Source of the DNA: Dokdonia pacifica
GTDB taxonomy: Bacteria; Bacteroidota; Bacteroidia; Flavobacteriales; Flavobacteriaceae
Assembly (NCBI RefSeq): GCF_900188275.1
Contig: NZ_FZNY01000008.1
Span: forward strand, 124,001 to 188,000
Reading direction: 5' to 3'
Length of the DNA stretch: 64,000 nucleotides
The notes under the pieces are model-generated. The model did not search any database, had not been told where the DNA came from, and saw only the letters and a program-made list of their open reading frames with translations. Below, piece by piece: positions 42,402 to 50,797 of the stretch (the stretch's first letter is position 1; each line of letters begins with the position of its first letter). Position numbers and translations under genes: made by a program.

Positions 42402-42962
42402 TTAGCTCCCTAACATTCCTTCTTTAAGATCGTCATCTGCAGGATCTTCTCCTAACCAAATTCCAAAAAGTGCTTTTTTGAAATCTAATCCTTCAATCAT
42501 TCCTATTTTAGTTCCATTTTTGTAAACAACAGTTCCTTGTCCTTTGATATATGCAATATCAAATACATTTGTCTTTACAATCTTATCACTAAAGAAGCTT
42601 TTAAATTTTTCAATTCTCTCTGCAAATGGTGCAATATTATCATCTGTAGAAGCTTCAAATCCATCATCTACTGCACTTTTCATTTTCTTACTTGATACGA
42701 GTTTAGAAACGATATCAAGTTTTATCACCATCGTTTCATCTGCATTTATGATACGTTGTGCATCGCTGCTTTTAGATTGAAGGTATAATCCTCCTGCATA
42801 TAGATCAAAAACTACTTTCTCTCTCATTCCAGCTCCATTAAGTACAAGATCTGTACCTTCTAATGTCATTTGATTAGGAAGTGTTGCATCTCCTACCTGT
42901 GTTTGCGCATTTGCAAATCCAATACTAAAAATCGCCATTAAGGCTAACATAAAATTTCTCAT
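42402..42962 (-). CDS. Chalcone isomerase-family exported protein
   Basis: The 186-residue protein has a signal peptide ending at ANAQT. VGDATLPNQMTLEGTDLVLNGAGMREKVVFDLYAGGLYLQ and KSFFSDKIVKTNVFDIAYIKGQGTVVYKNG fit the bacterial chalcone isomerase-like fold, usually a fatty-acid or small ligand-binding domain without flavonoid chemistry. It is third in the nadC-yihY operon, 3 nt behind yihY, and ends at a hairpin terminator. Confidence 0.9.
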   Translation of the reverse strand: MRNFMLALMAIFSIGFANAQTQVGDATLPNQMTLEGTDLVLNGAGMREKVVFDLYAGGLYLQSKSSDAQRIINADETMVIKLDIVSKLVSSKKMKSAVDDGFEASTDDNIAPFAERIEKFKSFFSDKIVKTNVFDIAYIKGQGTVVYKNGTKIGMIEGLDFKKALFGIWLGEDPADDDLKEGMLGS

Positions 42963-42965
42963 TGT

Positions 42966-43898
42966 TTATTTATTGAGGGTTTGATTCATTTTCAATTTTT
43001 GTAATGCTGCATTCAATTCAAAACCGAGTAATAACAGATTTGAATTAAGCCAAATATATAACATCATAATTAAAAGAGCACCTATAGAGCCATACAACTC
43101 ATTATAATTTGAAAAATTATCGATATAAATTCCAAAAAGATAGGTTGTTAACATAAATAATATAGTGGTCATTAAGGCACCTGGAGAGAAAAATTTACTC
43201 GTCTTCCCTTGTTTTGTTCCAAAATAATATAATGTTGCTACTGCAATATATATCATAATAACGAAAAATATATAACTCCCTACAGAAACTAACGTAACAT
43301 CTGCACCATCACTCACCATATCACTATCTCTTAACATATGTAGTACATATTCAAAATATATTAATACTGTTATAGTAGTAACCAACAACAATGCCAAAAC
43401 GATTGCAACACCTAATGCAACCGAGTATTGCCTAATAAAGTTTCTATTAATACTTACATTAAATGAACCTTCAAAACCACTAAAAATAGCATTAATTCCA
43501 TTACTCATTAATACTAATGCCAAAACAGCTCCAAAGGATAACAAGCCTGTTCGCGGGTTTTGCGAGATATCAGAAAATACGGGTTCAAAAAAGGCCAGTG
43601 ATTGTTTAGGGATTAATTCATAAATAAAATCCATAAACTTCTTTTGAAATCCTTCCACCGGTATTAAAGGAATTAAATTCAGTAAGAAAAGTAAGGTTGG
43701 GAATATAGCCATAAAAAAACTATAGGCTATAGATCCTGCTCTTGCAGAAAGTGTACCTCGTATAATTCCTGTGAGATATGTTTTAATGAGATGATAAATA
43801 GTCATCCCCTTAAAACCAGGAAGTGTTACTTTTTTAAGACAATGCACACAGAATCTAAAAATAGCAAAGCGTTCTAGTTTGTTTTCTAGCGATGCCAT
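42966..43898 (-). CDS. YihY/BrkB-family inner-membrane protein
   Basis: The 310-residue protein has six predicted membrane helices (GSIAYSFFMAIFPTLLFLLNLIPLIPVEGF, TGLLSFGAVLALVLMSNGINAIFSGFEGSFNV, VALGVAIVLALLLVTTITVLIYFEYVL and others) and the C-terminal LYGSIGALLIMMLYIWLNSNLLLLGFELNA typical of YihY/BrkB. The substrate is unknown; the family was once misread as RNase BN. It lies 1 nt behind nadC, so translational coupling is likely. Confidence 0.92.
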   Translation of the reverse strand: MASLENKLERFAIFRFCVHCLKKVTLPGFKGMTIYHLIKTYLTGIIRGTLSARAGSIAYSFFMAIFPTLLFLLNLIPLIPVEGFQKKFMDFIYELIPKQSLAFFEPVFSDISQNPRTGLLSFGAVLALVLMSNGINAIFSGFEGSFNVSINRNFIRQYSVALGVAIVLALLLVTTITVLIYFEYVLHMLRDSDMVSDGADVTLVSVGSYIFFVIMIYIAVATLYYFGTKQGKTSKFFSPGALMTTILFMLTTYLFGIYIDNFSNYNELYGSIGALLIMMLYIWLNSNLLLLGFELNAALQKLKMNQTLNK

Positions 43899-43899
43899 T

Positions 43900-44760
43900 T
43901 TATACTGCTTTCAAACTTAAATCCAAATTATATACAGAATGTGTGAGTGCTCCACTAGAAATATAATCTACACCACATAATGCATACTCACGTATGGTTT
44001 TTTCATTAATCCCCCCAGAGGACTCCGTAAGGCATAAGTCACCTATACGGCGTACGGCTTCTTTGGTATCTTCATAATTAAAGTTATCTATCAAAATACG
44101 GTATACATCATTATGACTTTGTAAAATCTCATCTATTTCGTCTAGATCCCGAGCTTCTACAATAATTTTCAAATCACGTTTTGTTTCTTTTAGATACGCT
44201 ACTGTTTTTTGAATCGCTTGCGTAATACCTCCTGCAAAATCTATATGATTATCCTTAAGCATAATCATATCATATAATGCAAATCTGTGATTTTCGCCTC
44301 CTCCTATTTTTACAGCCCATTTTTCTAATGCGCGTATACCGGGTGTTGTTTTACGAGTATCTAAAATGCGTGTTTTTGTACCGTCCAGTAAATTCACAAA
44401 AAAGGCTGTTTTCGTTGCAATGGCGCTCATACGCTGCATGGCGTTCAGCACCAATCGTTCTGCTTTTAAAATAGATTGTGAAGGACCTGTTACGTAAAAA
44501 GCAATATCTCCATGCTGTACACGACTTCCATCAGGAATACGATCTTCTACTTGAAGTAATGGATCTACGTAGGCAAAGACCGCTTTCGCGAAAGCTACCC
44601 CAGCAAGAATCCCTTCGTCTTTTACTAATAATTTTGCCTTACCCGTGGCTGTTGCTGGAATACAGGCTAACGAACTGTGATCACCATCACCTACATCTTC
44701 ACGAATAGCATTTGCAATAATACCTTCTATCTCTTGATCAAATTGCGTTTGAGAAATCAT
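43900..44760 (-). CDS. nadC: Nicotinate-nucleotide pyrophosphorylase (quinolinate phosphoribosyltransferase)
   Basis: The 286-residue enzyme (start ATG 44760) converts quinolinate and PRPP to nicotinate mononucleotide in NAD synthesis. Motifs include REDVGDGDHSSLACIPATATGKAKLLVKDEGILAG, ILDTRKTTPGIRALEKWAVKIGGGENHRFALYDMIMLKDNHI and ESSGGINEKTIREYALCGVDYISSGALTHSV, complete and of family length. The open frame extends further upstream through the heptamer arrays, but that extension is repeat-derived and not credible. A palindrome copy encodes GVAFAKA, where the family has a similar GVxFAK. Confidence 0.97.
   Translation of the reverse strand: MISQTQFDQEIEGIIANAIREDVGDGDHSSLACIPATATGKAKLLVKDEGILAGVAFAKAVFAYVDPLLQVEDRIPDGSRVQHGDIAFYVTGPSQSILKAERLVLNAMQRMSAIATKTAFFVNLLDGTKTRILDTRKTTPGIRALEKWAVKIGGGENHRFALYDMIMLKDNHIDFAGGITQAIQKTVAYLKETKRDLKIIVEARDLDEIDEILQSHNDVYRILIDNFNYEDTKEAVRRIGDLCLTESSGGINEKTIREYALCGVDYISSGALTHSVYNLDLSLKAV
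44582..44595. repeat. Palindrome copy in nadC
   Basis: GCTTTCGCGAAAGC, frame giving AFAKA, at a position where the family normally has similar residues. Confidence 0.92.
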
Positions 44761-44813
44761 ATATATAACTAGTTTATGTAAAAATAAGGAAAGCCCTACA
44801 AATAACGAATAAT

Positions 44814-44909
44814 GAAATACGAAATACGAAATACGAAATACGAAATACGAAATACGAAATACGAAATACGAAATACGAAATACGAAATACGAAATACGAA
44901 ATACGAAAT
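44814..44909. repeat. Heptanucleotide tandem array 1 (GAAATAC)n
   Basis: Thirteen perfect consecutive copies of GAAATAC plus a partial unit. It lies between the divergent nadC and rlmH genes and is read in the frame as 7-residue periods if translated. Confidence 0.97.
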
Positions 44910-44937
44910 TTAAAAAATCAACTTTTATACTCCAAAC

Positions 44938-45042
44938 CTGAAACCTGAAACTTGAAACTTGAAACCTGAAACTTGAAACTTGAAACCTGAAACCTGAAAC
45001 CTGAAACCTGAAACCTGAAACCTGAAACCTGAAACCTGAAAC
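44938..45042. repeat. Heptanucleotide tandem array 2 (YTGAAAC)n
   Basis: Fifteen consecutive 7-nt units, CTGAAAC with four TTGAAAC variants near the left end. It is separated from array 1 by 28 nt of unique sequence. Confidence 0.97.
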
Positions 45043-45108
45043 TAAGTACTCAAAACTAACTACTAATAACATTCAGAGTAAGAAAGTAAGAATTAGTATT
45101 TTTACCCC

Positions 45109-45582
45109 ATGAATATCAAACTACTCTGTATAGGAAAAACAGATGACAAACGTTTACTGGCACTCATTGAAGAGTACACCAAACGCCTGAATCATTATAT
45201 CAAATTTTCTATCGAAATTATTCCAGATATTAAAAATGTTAAAAACCTTAGTGAAGCACAACAAAAAGAGAAAGAAGGGCAGCTTATTTTATCTAAAGTA
45301 GGATCACAAGATCATTTGATTCTTCTAGATGAAAATGGAAAAGAGATGAATAGTATTGGTTTTTCTCAATATTTACAGAAAAAAATGAATGGCGGATACA
45401 AAACACTAGTATTAGTGATTGGCGGACCTTATGGATTTTCTGAAACGGTATACAAAGCATCTCAAGGAAAAATAGCCTTATCACAAATGACTTTTAGCCA
45501 TCAGATGGTGCGATTATTTATCACAGAGCAATTATATAGAGGTTTCACAATCCTAAAAGGAGAACCCTATCATCATAGATAG
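45109..45582 (+). CDS. rlmH: 23S rRNA pseudouridine-1915 N3-methyltransferase RlmH
   Basis: The 157-residue SPOUT enzyme methylates pseudouridine 1915 in helix 69 of 23S rRNA using SAM. LVIGGPYGFSETVYKASQGKIALSQMTFSHQMVRLFITEQLYRGFTILKGEPYHHR is the full SPOUT knot and the invariant C-terminal YHxR. The last 28 nt are repeated 150 bp downstream. The C-terminal codons correspond to the attachment site of SCC elements in staphylococci. Confidence 0.98.
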   Translation: MNIKLLCIGKTDDKRLLALIEEYTKRLNHYIKFSIEIIPDIKNVKNLSEAQQKEKEGQLILSKVGSQDHLILLDENGKEMNSIGFSQYLQKKMNGGYKTLVLVIGGPYGFSETVYKASQGKIALSQMTFSHQMVRLFITEQLYRGFTILKGEPYHHR

Positions 45583-45731
45583 TCTTTAGCTATTAGTCGT
45601 TAGTTAAAAAAGACATCATCTCTATAATTTAGGGTGGTTGTTTATTTAAAAATGTAATTTTTAGCACATTTTTATAGAAACTTTCCGTTATCAAATCTTG
45701 TTATAAAAGGAGAACCCTATCACCATAGATA
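45554..45731. other. rlmH 3'-end direct repeat, att-like scar
   Basis: A 28-nt word TAAAAGGAGAACCCTATCA-Y-CATAGATA occurs at 45554-45581 (end of rlmH) and again at 45704-45731 with one mismatch. The second copy still encodes KGEPYHHR followed by a stop. About 120 bp of unrelated AT-rich sequence lies between, as expected of a site-specific integration at rlmH followed by loss of the insert. Confidence 0.55.
45580..45603. repeat. Interspersed repeat TAGTCTTTAGCTATTAGTCGTTAG
   Basis: It begins at the rlmH stop; the first 18 bases are identical to 29772-29789. Confidence 0.75.
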
Positions 45732-45939
45732 AATGAATACATACCGTCATTCCGAATTTATTTCGGAATCTCATCATACAAATAACAGATTCCTTTTGAT
45801 GAGAACCTGAAACGAGTTCAGGTTGACATAACAATAATCTATAGTTGAATACGTCACATAAAAAACTACAGTATCTGAATAAGTATTCTACTGAAAATAA
45901 TGTCATTTTCTAAAAAAGAGCACTACTCTATTATAAGAA
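45583..45939. other. Gene-free repeat-rich region after rlmH
   Basis: Besides the rlmH direct repeat it holds at 45742-45829 a decayed interspersed repeat with two hairpins: ATTCCGAA-TTTA-TTCGGAAT and AACCTGAA-ACGAG-TTCAGGTT. I see no gene; the short minus-strand frame crossing it has a repeat-derived sequence. Confidence 0.6.
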
Positions 45940-46785
45940 TCACTCCGTACAATACACCTCCGTTTTATGTTTTCCTCTCACATAGATATATCGGTGTCTA
46001 CGAATCACAAATTCAGACAATCCTATATTTGAAGGGTTCTCAGGACTCCAATCATAGGTATATCCTAATTGTGTCCATGGGTATCCGTATTCTTTAAATT
46101 CGGTATCTGTGCAATCATTATACTGAACTGCTCTTGTGTGATTAAACCATGCTCGGTATTCTTCAGAGATATCATTAGGCACATTTAAATCACAAATGGT
46201 GTCATCTGTTCCATTATCTGGACATGGACGGTATATATCTTCCGGTTTTACCCATAATTCTAAAAAGAAGGTTTCTTGAGTAAACGGTTGTAATCCCAAT
46301 AATTGTCGTAAACGCATAATAGGATCCTTTTGTGTTTTAAAAAAGCTTCTACAACTATCTTTGATGATAGGAGCTAATGTCACCCAGATATCATATCCTT
46401 GCGTACTATCTATCCCTTTTTTAGAATAATTGTCAGGATGCGATTTCCAAGACACTACTTGTATATAACGCTCTCCATTAATGAGTGTATCGATGAGATT
46501 AGGGTTTCCCTCTATAGGTAATAGATGCGCATATCGCTCTGTAGGAGTAGGATTTTGAGCATCTATCATCGCTTTTTCAAATAATTCTCCTAAATGGGCT
46601 ACTTGCACACTATCATATCCTGGATGGATATTCTTTTGCTTTATGAAAGTTTTTGAGCTTTCAACTTCTACTTTGGTATCTCTACTGTGCTTACAACCCA
46701 CAAAACTGATAATAAACAACACCAAAAAAACAAAAACAATAAATAGTCGCAGGGAAGATATTTTATAGTTAACATTCATCATCAC
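45940..46785 (-). CDS. Lipoprotein of unknown function
   Basis: The 281-residue protein has a long hydrophobic signal and lipobox FVGC. The mature protein holds several Trp/Tyr residues and six Cys (KDSCRSFF, YRPCPDNGTDDTICDLNVP, NDCTDTEF, VYCTE), suggesting disulfides, and probably faces the periplasm. I recognise no family. A -7 element TACATTTG is present on the minus strand at 46819-46812, about 25 nt upstream of the start. No neighbour is close enough to be in an operon with it. Confidence 0.72.
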   Translation of the reverse strand: MMMNVNYKISSLRLFIVFVFLVLFIISFVGCKHSRDTKVEVESSKTFIKQKNIHPGYDSVQVAHLGELFEKAMIDAQNPTPTERYAHLLPIEGNPNLIDTLINGERYIQVVSWKSHPDNYSKKGIDSTQGYDIWVTLAPIIKDSCRSFFKTQKDPIMRLRQLLGLQPFTQETFFLELWVKPEDIYRPCPDNGTDDTICDLNVPNDISEEYRAWFNHTRAVQYNDCTDTEFKEYGYPWTQLGYTYDWSPENPSNIGLSEFVIRRHRYIYVRGKHKTEVYCTE

Positions 46786-47121
46786 ATGTATTTTAAAATG
46801 TTATAATAGTGCAAATGTAATATGCAACAAGCACCTATTTATACGTACTTCTACGGGAAAACCACAGCCTTATATAAGACAATTCTGAATACTAGCATAT
46901 AATTTACATTCGTTTTTCTTACAGCTATAAGAATAATGCAATACTCTAATTTCATGTGCTTTATTATGCCACTTTTTAGATATAGAATCAATTAAAAACA
47001 GTAGCTTAGAAACCCTTTTAAAAACAACACCCCGTAAAACTACCTGTTTTTAAGAAAACTATTTTTTAATCAAGCAATTTTAACGAACTTGGAGACTTAT
47101 TAACCAAAAACCTCTAAACTT
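46786..47121. other. Divergent intergenic region
   Basis: It contains the -7 of the minus-strand lipoprotein (46812-46819). No promoter or hairpin I trust is seen for the plus-strand gene at 47122; no small gene is visible. Confidence 0.4.
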
Positions 47122-47601
47122 ATGAGTACCAAAACAATTCCATTTGATGATGCTACCGCTGACACTGACTTATGGCAAAAACTCAACCCAGATCACGCAA
47201 AAGCTTTTTTAATCCCTACAGGTGATTTATTAGCTATGCTTGCTGAAATGGAAATTATTGCTGTAGATCCTGCTACGGGGAACATAACAGGTAACACTTC
47301 AGCTGCTAATAATCAAGAAGTAAGAGCTTATATGGGTATTGACACATCTATCTATTCTTCTTACGGGGGAGGAAAAGACCCAGTTAAATTCAGAAAAAAT
47401 GGATTTGGCGAAAAACTAATTATGGTAGGAACTATGCCTGATCCATTTACACCAAATGTAGATATTGACGTTATGGTAGACGAAAAAAATAGAGTGACCT
47501 ATCCTCCAGGAGCAAGATACTCTATTGAAGGTAGTGGTATTTATGATTTTACAAGACCATGTCCAAATGAGTGCGATCCTAATAGTCCGCTTAACCATTA
47601 A
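47122..47601 (+). CDS. Unknown soluble protein, start of two-component cluster
   Basis: The 159-residue protein (MSTKTIPFDDATADTDLWQKLNPDHAKAFLIPTGDLLAMLAEMEII ... RAYMGIDTSIYSSYGGGKDPVKF ... YDFTRPCPNECDPNSPLNH) has no signal peptide and no known domain. The short Cys-rich tail CPNECDPNSPL looks like a conserved C-terminal signature, and the middle is Asn/Gly-rich. I could not assign it. A 7-TM protein gene begins 21 nt after its stop. Confidence 0.7.
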   Translation: MSTKTIPFDDATADTDLWQKLNPDHAKAFLIPTGDLLAMLAEMEIIAVDPATGNITGNTSAANNQEVRAYMGIDTSIYSSYGGGKDPVKFRKNGFGEKLIMVGTMPDPFTPNVDIDVMVDEKNRVTYPPGARYSIEGSGIYDFTRPCPNECDPNSPLNH

Positions 47602-47622
47602 TAAATATAATTTGCAAAATTA

Positions 47623-48279
47623 ATGACAATTACAGATTTAAATAATGTCTTTCAATATTTAACGTTAGGCTTATTATTTGTGAATGTTGAATTGTATTTG
47701 AGAAGCCATAATCTTTTCTCAAAGGTTATGGCTTACAACTTACTAATAATATACATAATACTAAATCTAATTAACTCTTTAACAATAGAATATTTGTATC
47801 ACGAAAGAATTGAAAATTTATATTTATCTAATTTCTATTTAATATTTCAATTTATTTTATTCACATATTTCTATTTACACTTATTCAAAAACAAAAAACA
47901 AAAAATATATGTAAAGGCTTCATTTATAATAGTCATATTAATTTTAATGATTCAATACATACTGACTCCTTTGAGCTTTTTCTATTTTAATTTATTAGAG
48001 GTACTTTTAACTTCTTTTCCATTAATAACTTACTCAATTATTCACCTCTATAATTCGTTAGTAACAGAAGGAAAATTCTTATATATAAATGCTGCTATTC
48101 TAATTTATTTAACCGCGAGCACATTAATTTTCATACTAGGAAATTACATTAGAGGTATAGATAGAGAATTAGCAAGAGGTATTTGGCTCATATTAAAAAT
48201 ATTATATTCTATCTTTTTAATCTTATTAACATTAGAATGGAAAAACAGTTTCTCATCACACAAGATGAAAGTACAGTAA
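47623..48279 (+). CDS. Seven-helix membrane protein of unknown function
   Basis: The 218-residue protein is almost entirely hydrophobic with about seven membrane helices (FQYLTLGLLFVNVELYLR, LLIIYIILNLINSLTIEY, YLIFQFILFTYFYLHLF, ASFIIVILILMIQYILTPL, AAILIYLTASTLIFILGNYI and others), like small 7-TM sensor modules. Its last 43 nt overlap the histidine kinase start, so the two are translationally coupled, suggesting it senses or feeds the kinase. Confidence 0.78.
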   Translation: MTITDLNNVFQYLTLGLLFVNVELYLRSHNLFSKVMAYNLLIIYIILNLINSLTIEYLYHERIENLYLSNFYLIFQFILFTYFYLHLFKNKKQKIYVKASFIIVILILMIQYILTPLSFFYFNLLEVLLTSFPLITYSIIHLYNSLVTEGKFLYINAAILIYLTASTLIFILGNYIRGIDRELARGIWLILKILYSIFLILLTLEWKNSFSSHKMKVQ

Positions 48280-49046
48280 TAGCTGCACTCGTCTATGGAA
48301 TTATATTCCTAGTCTTATTGACTACGGGACTGCTTTTGTTTTTCCATTATTCAAGACGTAAGATCATTCAAAAAGAGCTTGAAAAGGCGGCTTTAAAACT
48401 AGAACACCAAAAAACCATCTTACAAGCAACCATTGCTACCCAAGAAGAAGAGCGCAAACGTATTGCACAAGACTTACACGACGCTATTAGTGCGCGCCTC
48501 AATGTCGTGAGTCTTACCACCAACTTATTACTAGATGATGATGATATCAATGAAGAGCAAAAAGCATCACTAGAACACATTTTAGGCGTGACGACCACCA
48601 CCCTGGAAAGCTCTCGTAAAATTGCACATGACCTCCTCCCTCCTATCTTAGATAAATTTGGACTTAAAGTAGCCTTAGAAGAACTCTTTGAAGATTTTAC
48701 AAAGAGCAAACAAGTACAAATCAAATACGATATAGACGAACTTGATTTTTTAAGTAAAACAAACAACCTACATATCTTCAGAATTGCACAAGAATTAATT
48801 AATAATGCCATACGTCATGGAGATGCCAGCCGTATGAACATCCAATTAAAGAAAGAAGGAGAGAACCGTTTTATGTTTACCTGTAAAGACAATGGTAACG
48901 GGTTTGATATTAAAAAAATTAGAAAGCAATCAGGGATTGGTTTACAAAATATTAAAAGCAGAACTGCCATTCTAGAATGTGACTTAGATGTAGAAAGCGA
49001 AATTGATAAAGGAAGCCTATTCACTATACAATCAAAAAAACAATGA
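48237..49046 (+). CDS. Membrane histidine kinase, HisKA_3 (NarL partner) type
   Basis: The 269-residue protein (start ATG 48237) has one membrane segment (VIAALVYGIIFLVLLTTGLLLFFHYS), a coiled linker, the phosphoacceptor His81 in RKRIAQDLHDAISARLN and an ATPase domain with the N box (QELINNAIRHG), DNGNGFD and GIGLQNIKSR. It has no periplasmic sensor of its own. It overlaps the regulator gene by 4 nt. Confidence 0.93.
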   Translation: MEKQFLITQDESTVIAALVYGIIFLVLLTTGLLLFFHYSRRKIIQKELEKAALKLEHQKTILQATIATQEEERKRIAQDLHDAISARLNVVSLTTNLLLDDDDINEEQKASLEHILGVTTTTLESSRKIAHDLLPPILDKFGLKVALEELFEDFTKSKQVQIKYDIDELDFLSKTNNLHIFRIAQELINNAIRHGDASRMNIQLKKEGENRFMFTCKDNGNGFDIKKIRKQSGIGLQNIKSRTAILECDLDVESEIDKGSLFTIQSKKQ

Positions 49047-49720
49047 GTAATCAGATAAAATTAGCCCTTGCAGATGATGAATTATTATTCAGACAAGGCT
49101 TACGCGCTATTTTAGCCAGAGAAAAAGAATTTGATGTTCTTTTTGACGCCACAGACGGCCAAGACTTAATGGATCAATTACGTAATAATGACACACTCCC
49201 AGACGTCATCCTTACCGACCTTAAAATGCCCGAATTAAATGGTGTAGAAGCCACAAAACTCATACATAAAGAATTTCCAGATGTAAAAATCATTGCTTTA
49301 ACAAGTTACTTTAGCAAACCTTTTATTGTAAATATGATATCTATAGGCGCTGTCGCATATCTAGCAAAAAACAGCAGTCCAAAATTAATGGTGAAGACTA
49401 TTAAAGAAGTCTATGAAAAAGGATTCTATTACGATACGCAAGTACTTAAGTTTATTCAAGAAGGGCTTTTAAACCCTTCTGAAAAGAAACTGAAATCTAA
49501 TTTTGACACCACCTATTTTACTAAGAGAGAAAAAGAAGTACTAGAACTTATCTGTAAGCAACATACCACCAATGAGATTGCAGAGGCTTTATTTATAAGT
49601 CCGCGTACGGTAGAAGGACATCGTAATAATTTATTACTCAAAACAGAATCCAAAAACATTGCAGGTCTTGTGGTGTATGCCATACAACATAAAATTGTTG
49701 ATTTAGATAGTAAGTTTTGA
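49043..49720 (+). CDS. NarL/LuxR-family response regulator
   Basis: The 225-residue protein has a receiver domain with Asp59 (VILTDLKMPELNG), and a LuxR-type HTH at about 150-215 (FTKREKEVLELICKQHTTNEIAEALFISPRTVEGHRNNLLLKTES). It is cotranscribed with the kinase (ATGA overlap). Targets may include the cluster itself. A 14-bp-stem hairpin follows the stop after about 40 nt. Confidence 0.95.
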   Translation: MSNQIKLALADDELLFRQGLRAILAREKEFDVLFDATDGQDLMDQLRNNDTLPDVILTDLKMPELNGVEATKLIHKEFPDVKIIALTSYFSKPFIVNMISIGAVAYLAKNSSPKLMVKTIKEVYEKGFYYDTQVLKFIQEGLLNPSEKKLKSNFDTTYFTKREKEVLELICKQHTTNEIAEALFISPRTVEGHRNNLLLKTESKNIAGLVVYAIQHKIVDLDSKF

Positions 49721-50044
49721 AAAAGTAGAACATAGAAAAAAGAGTAAAGAATATAGATTTCAAAATAGAGTAACACTCTAATTTAGAGCACTACTCTATT
49801 TTGAATACTAATTTTAATATGACTTACGCTATGCCAGTTAGAGCGCAGTCGAGAGTAGTGTTGAGTGTTAAAATATAAAAACCATAAGCTTTTAAAATTT
49901 TTATAACAAAAGGCTTTTTCAAGTAACATACTGACTAAAAACTCGTCATATTCAAAAATACTTTATCATTTTAGTAATTTATTAGTACAGATTACGTCTA
50001 CTATATAGTATTTTTACAGTTCCTAAATTGATAATCAATTTATA
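49721..50044. other. Region after two-component operon
   Basis: It begins with the long hairpin at 49759-49805 and contains decayed repeat words (TTAGAGCGCAGTCGAGAG at about 49838). No gene is visible, and it presumably carries the promoter of the gene at 50045. Confidence 0.45.
49759..49805 (+). terminator. Hairpin after response regulator gene
   Basis: TTCAAAATAGAGTA and TACTCTATTTTGAA pair (14 bp), with a nested CTCTAA-AT-TTAGAG stem; likely terminator or RNA-stabilising structure. Confidence 0.6.
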
Positions 50045-50659
50045 ATGAATCCTACAAAAACAAGAAAAAAGAGTCGTTTGCAATTATTGCATCAGTATTA
50101 TAGCTATACAGGTTTTTATAGTTTTATTAAAGATGCCTTAAAAAAAGCCGTGCCCGCTATTCTTGTTGTTGTTGGAATCTTATTACTTATCAATTATTTT
50201 GTCATTGATGTAAATACTGCATTAACCTACGTTATTGATAATTATTCTGATCTTACAATTATCCTGACGTTTTTGTTATCAGAATCTATTTTAGGAATTA
50301 TCCCTCCTGAGTTATTTATTGCATGGAGTGGTAAAACAGCAACCCCACTCATTAGTCTTACACTATTAGCTACAATGTCATATGTAGGCGGTATATTTTC
50401 TTTCTTTATGGGAAAAGGCATTACCAAAATACCGGCTGTGCATGAATATTTAGAGGTGAAAATGAAAAAGCATATTAAGAATACTCGTAAATGGGGTGGC
50501 CTTATTATAGCTGTAGGTGCATTACTTCCTATTCCTTTTGCAATGACGAGTATTGCTGCAGGAATGATTAAGTATAAGTTTTCCAATTACTTACTCTTTG
50601 GAGCTTTACGCTACATACGTTTTTATGCCTATGCATTGGTCATTTTTAAACTCGTATAG
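50045..50659 (+). CDS. VTT/DedA-like inner-membrane protein
   Basis: The 204-residue protein has four or five membrane helices. The motif GGIFSFFMGKGITKIPAVHEYLEVKMKKHIKNTRKWGGLIIAVGALLPIPFAMTSIAAGMIKYKFSNYLLFGALRYIRFYAYA resembles the VTT (DedA/YqaA) core with G-x-P-I-P. DedA-like proteins are scramblases or transporters for lipid carriers. I am moderately sure of the family. Confidence 0.65.
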   Translation: MNPTKTRKKSRLQLLHQYYSYTGFYSFIKDALKKAVPAILVVVGILLLINYFVIDVNTALTYVIDNYSDLTIILTFLLSESILGIIPPELFIAWSGKTATPLISLTLLATMSYVGGIFSFFMGKGITKIPAVHEYLEVKMKKHIKNTRKWGGLIIAVGALLPIPFAMTSIAAGMIKYKFSNYLLFGALRYIRFYAYALVIFKLV

Positions 50660-50735
50660 CGTAACGATCACAAACTTTAGAAAAAGTATCATTAGTTGTA
50701 TTCCAACTATTCTTTTTAGGTAATGGTATGACAGC

Positions 50736-50757
50736 ATACGCTTTCGCGAAAGCGTAT
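50736..50757. repeat. Extended palindrome between convergent genes
   Basis: ATACGCTTTCGCGAAAGCGTAT, a 22-bp perfect palindrome. Confidence 0.95.
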
Positions 50758-50797
50758 ACAATCAACATAAAAAGTTTTATTAAAAAATCTTTAAAAA

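Noticed and set aside
44814-45042. CRISPR array
   Set aside because: Units are 7 nt with no spacers; these are simple tandem repeats. No cas genes are present.
44761-45072. N-terminal extension of nadC through the heptamer arrays
   Set aside because: It is made only of 7-nt tandem repeats read in frame, and the family start matches the ATG at 44760.
45691-45906. 71-residue minus-strand reading frame
   Set aside because: It lies over the rlmH direct repeat and a decayed interspersed repeat; no conserved protein features.
45917-49800. 16-nt word AGAGCACTACTCTATT shared by 45917-45932 and 49785-49800
   Set aside because: Only two copies; the second is part of a hairpin, so the match may be coincidence.
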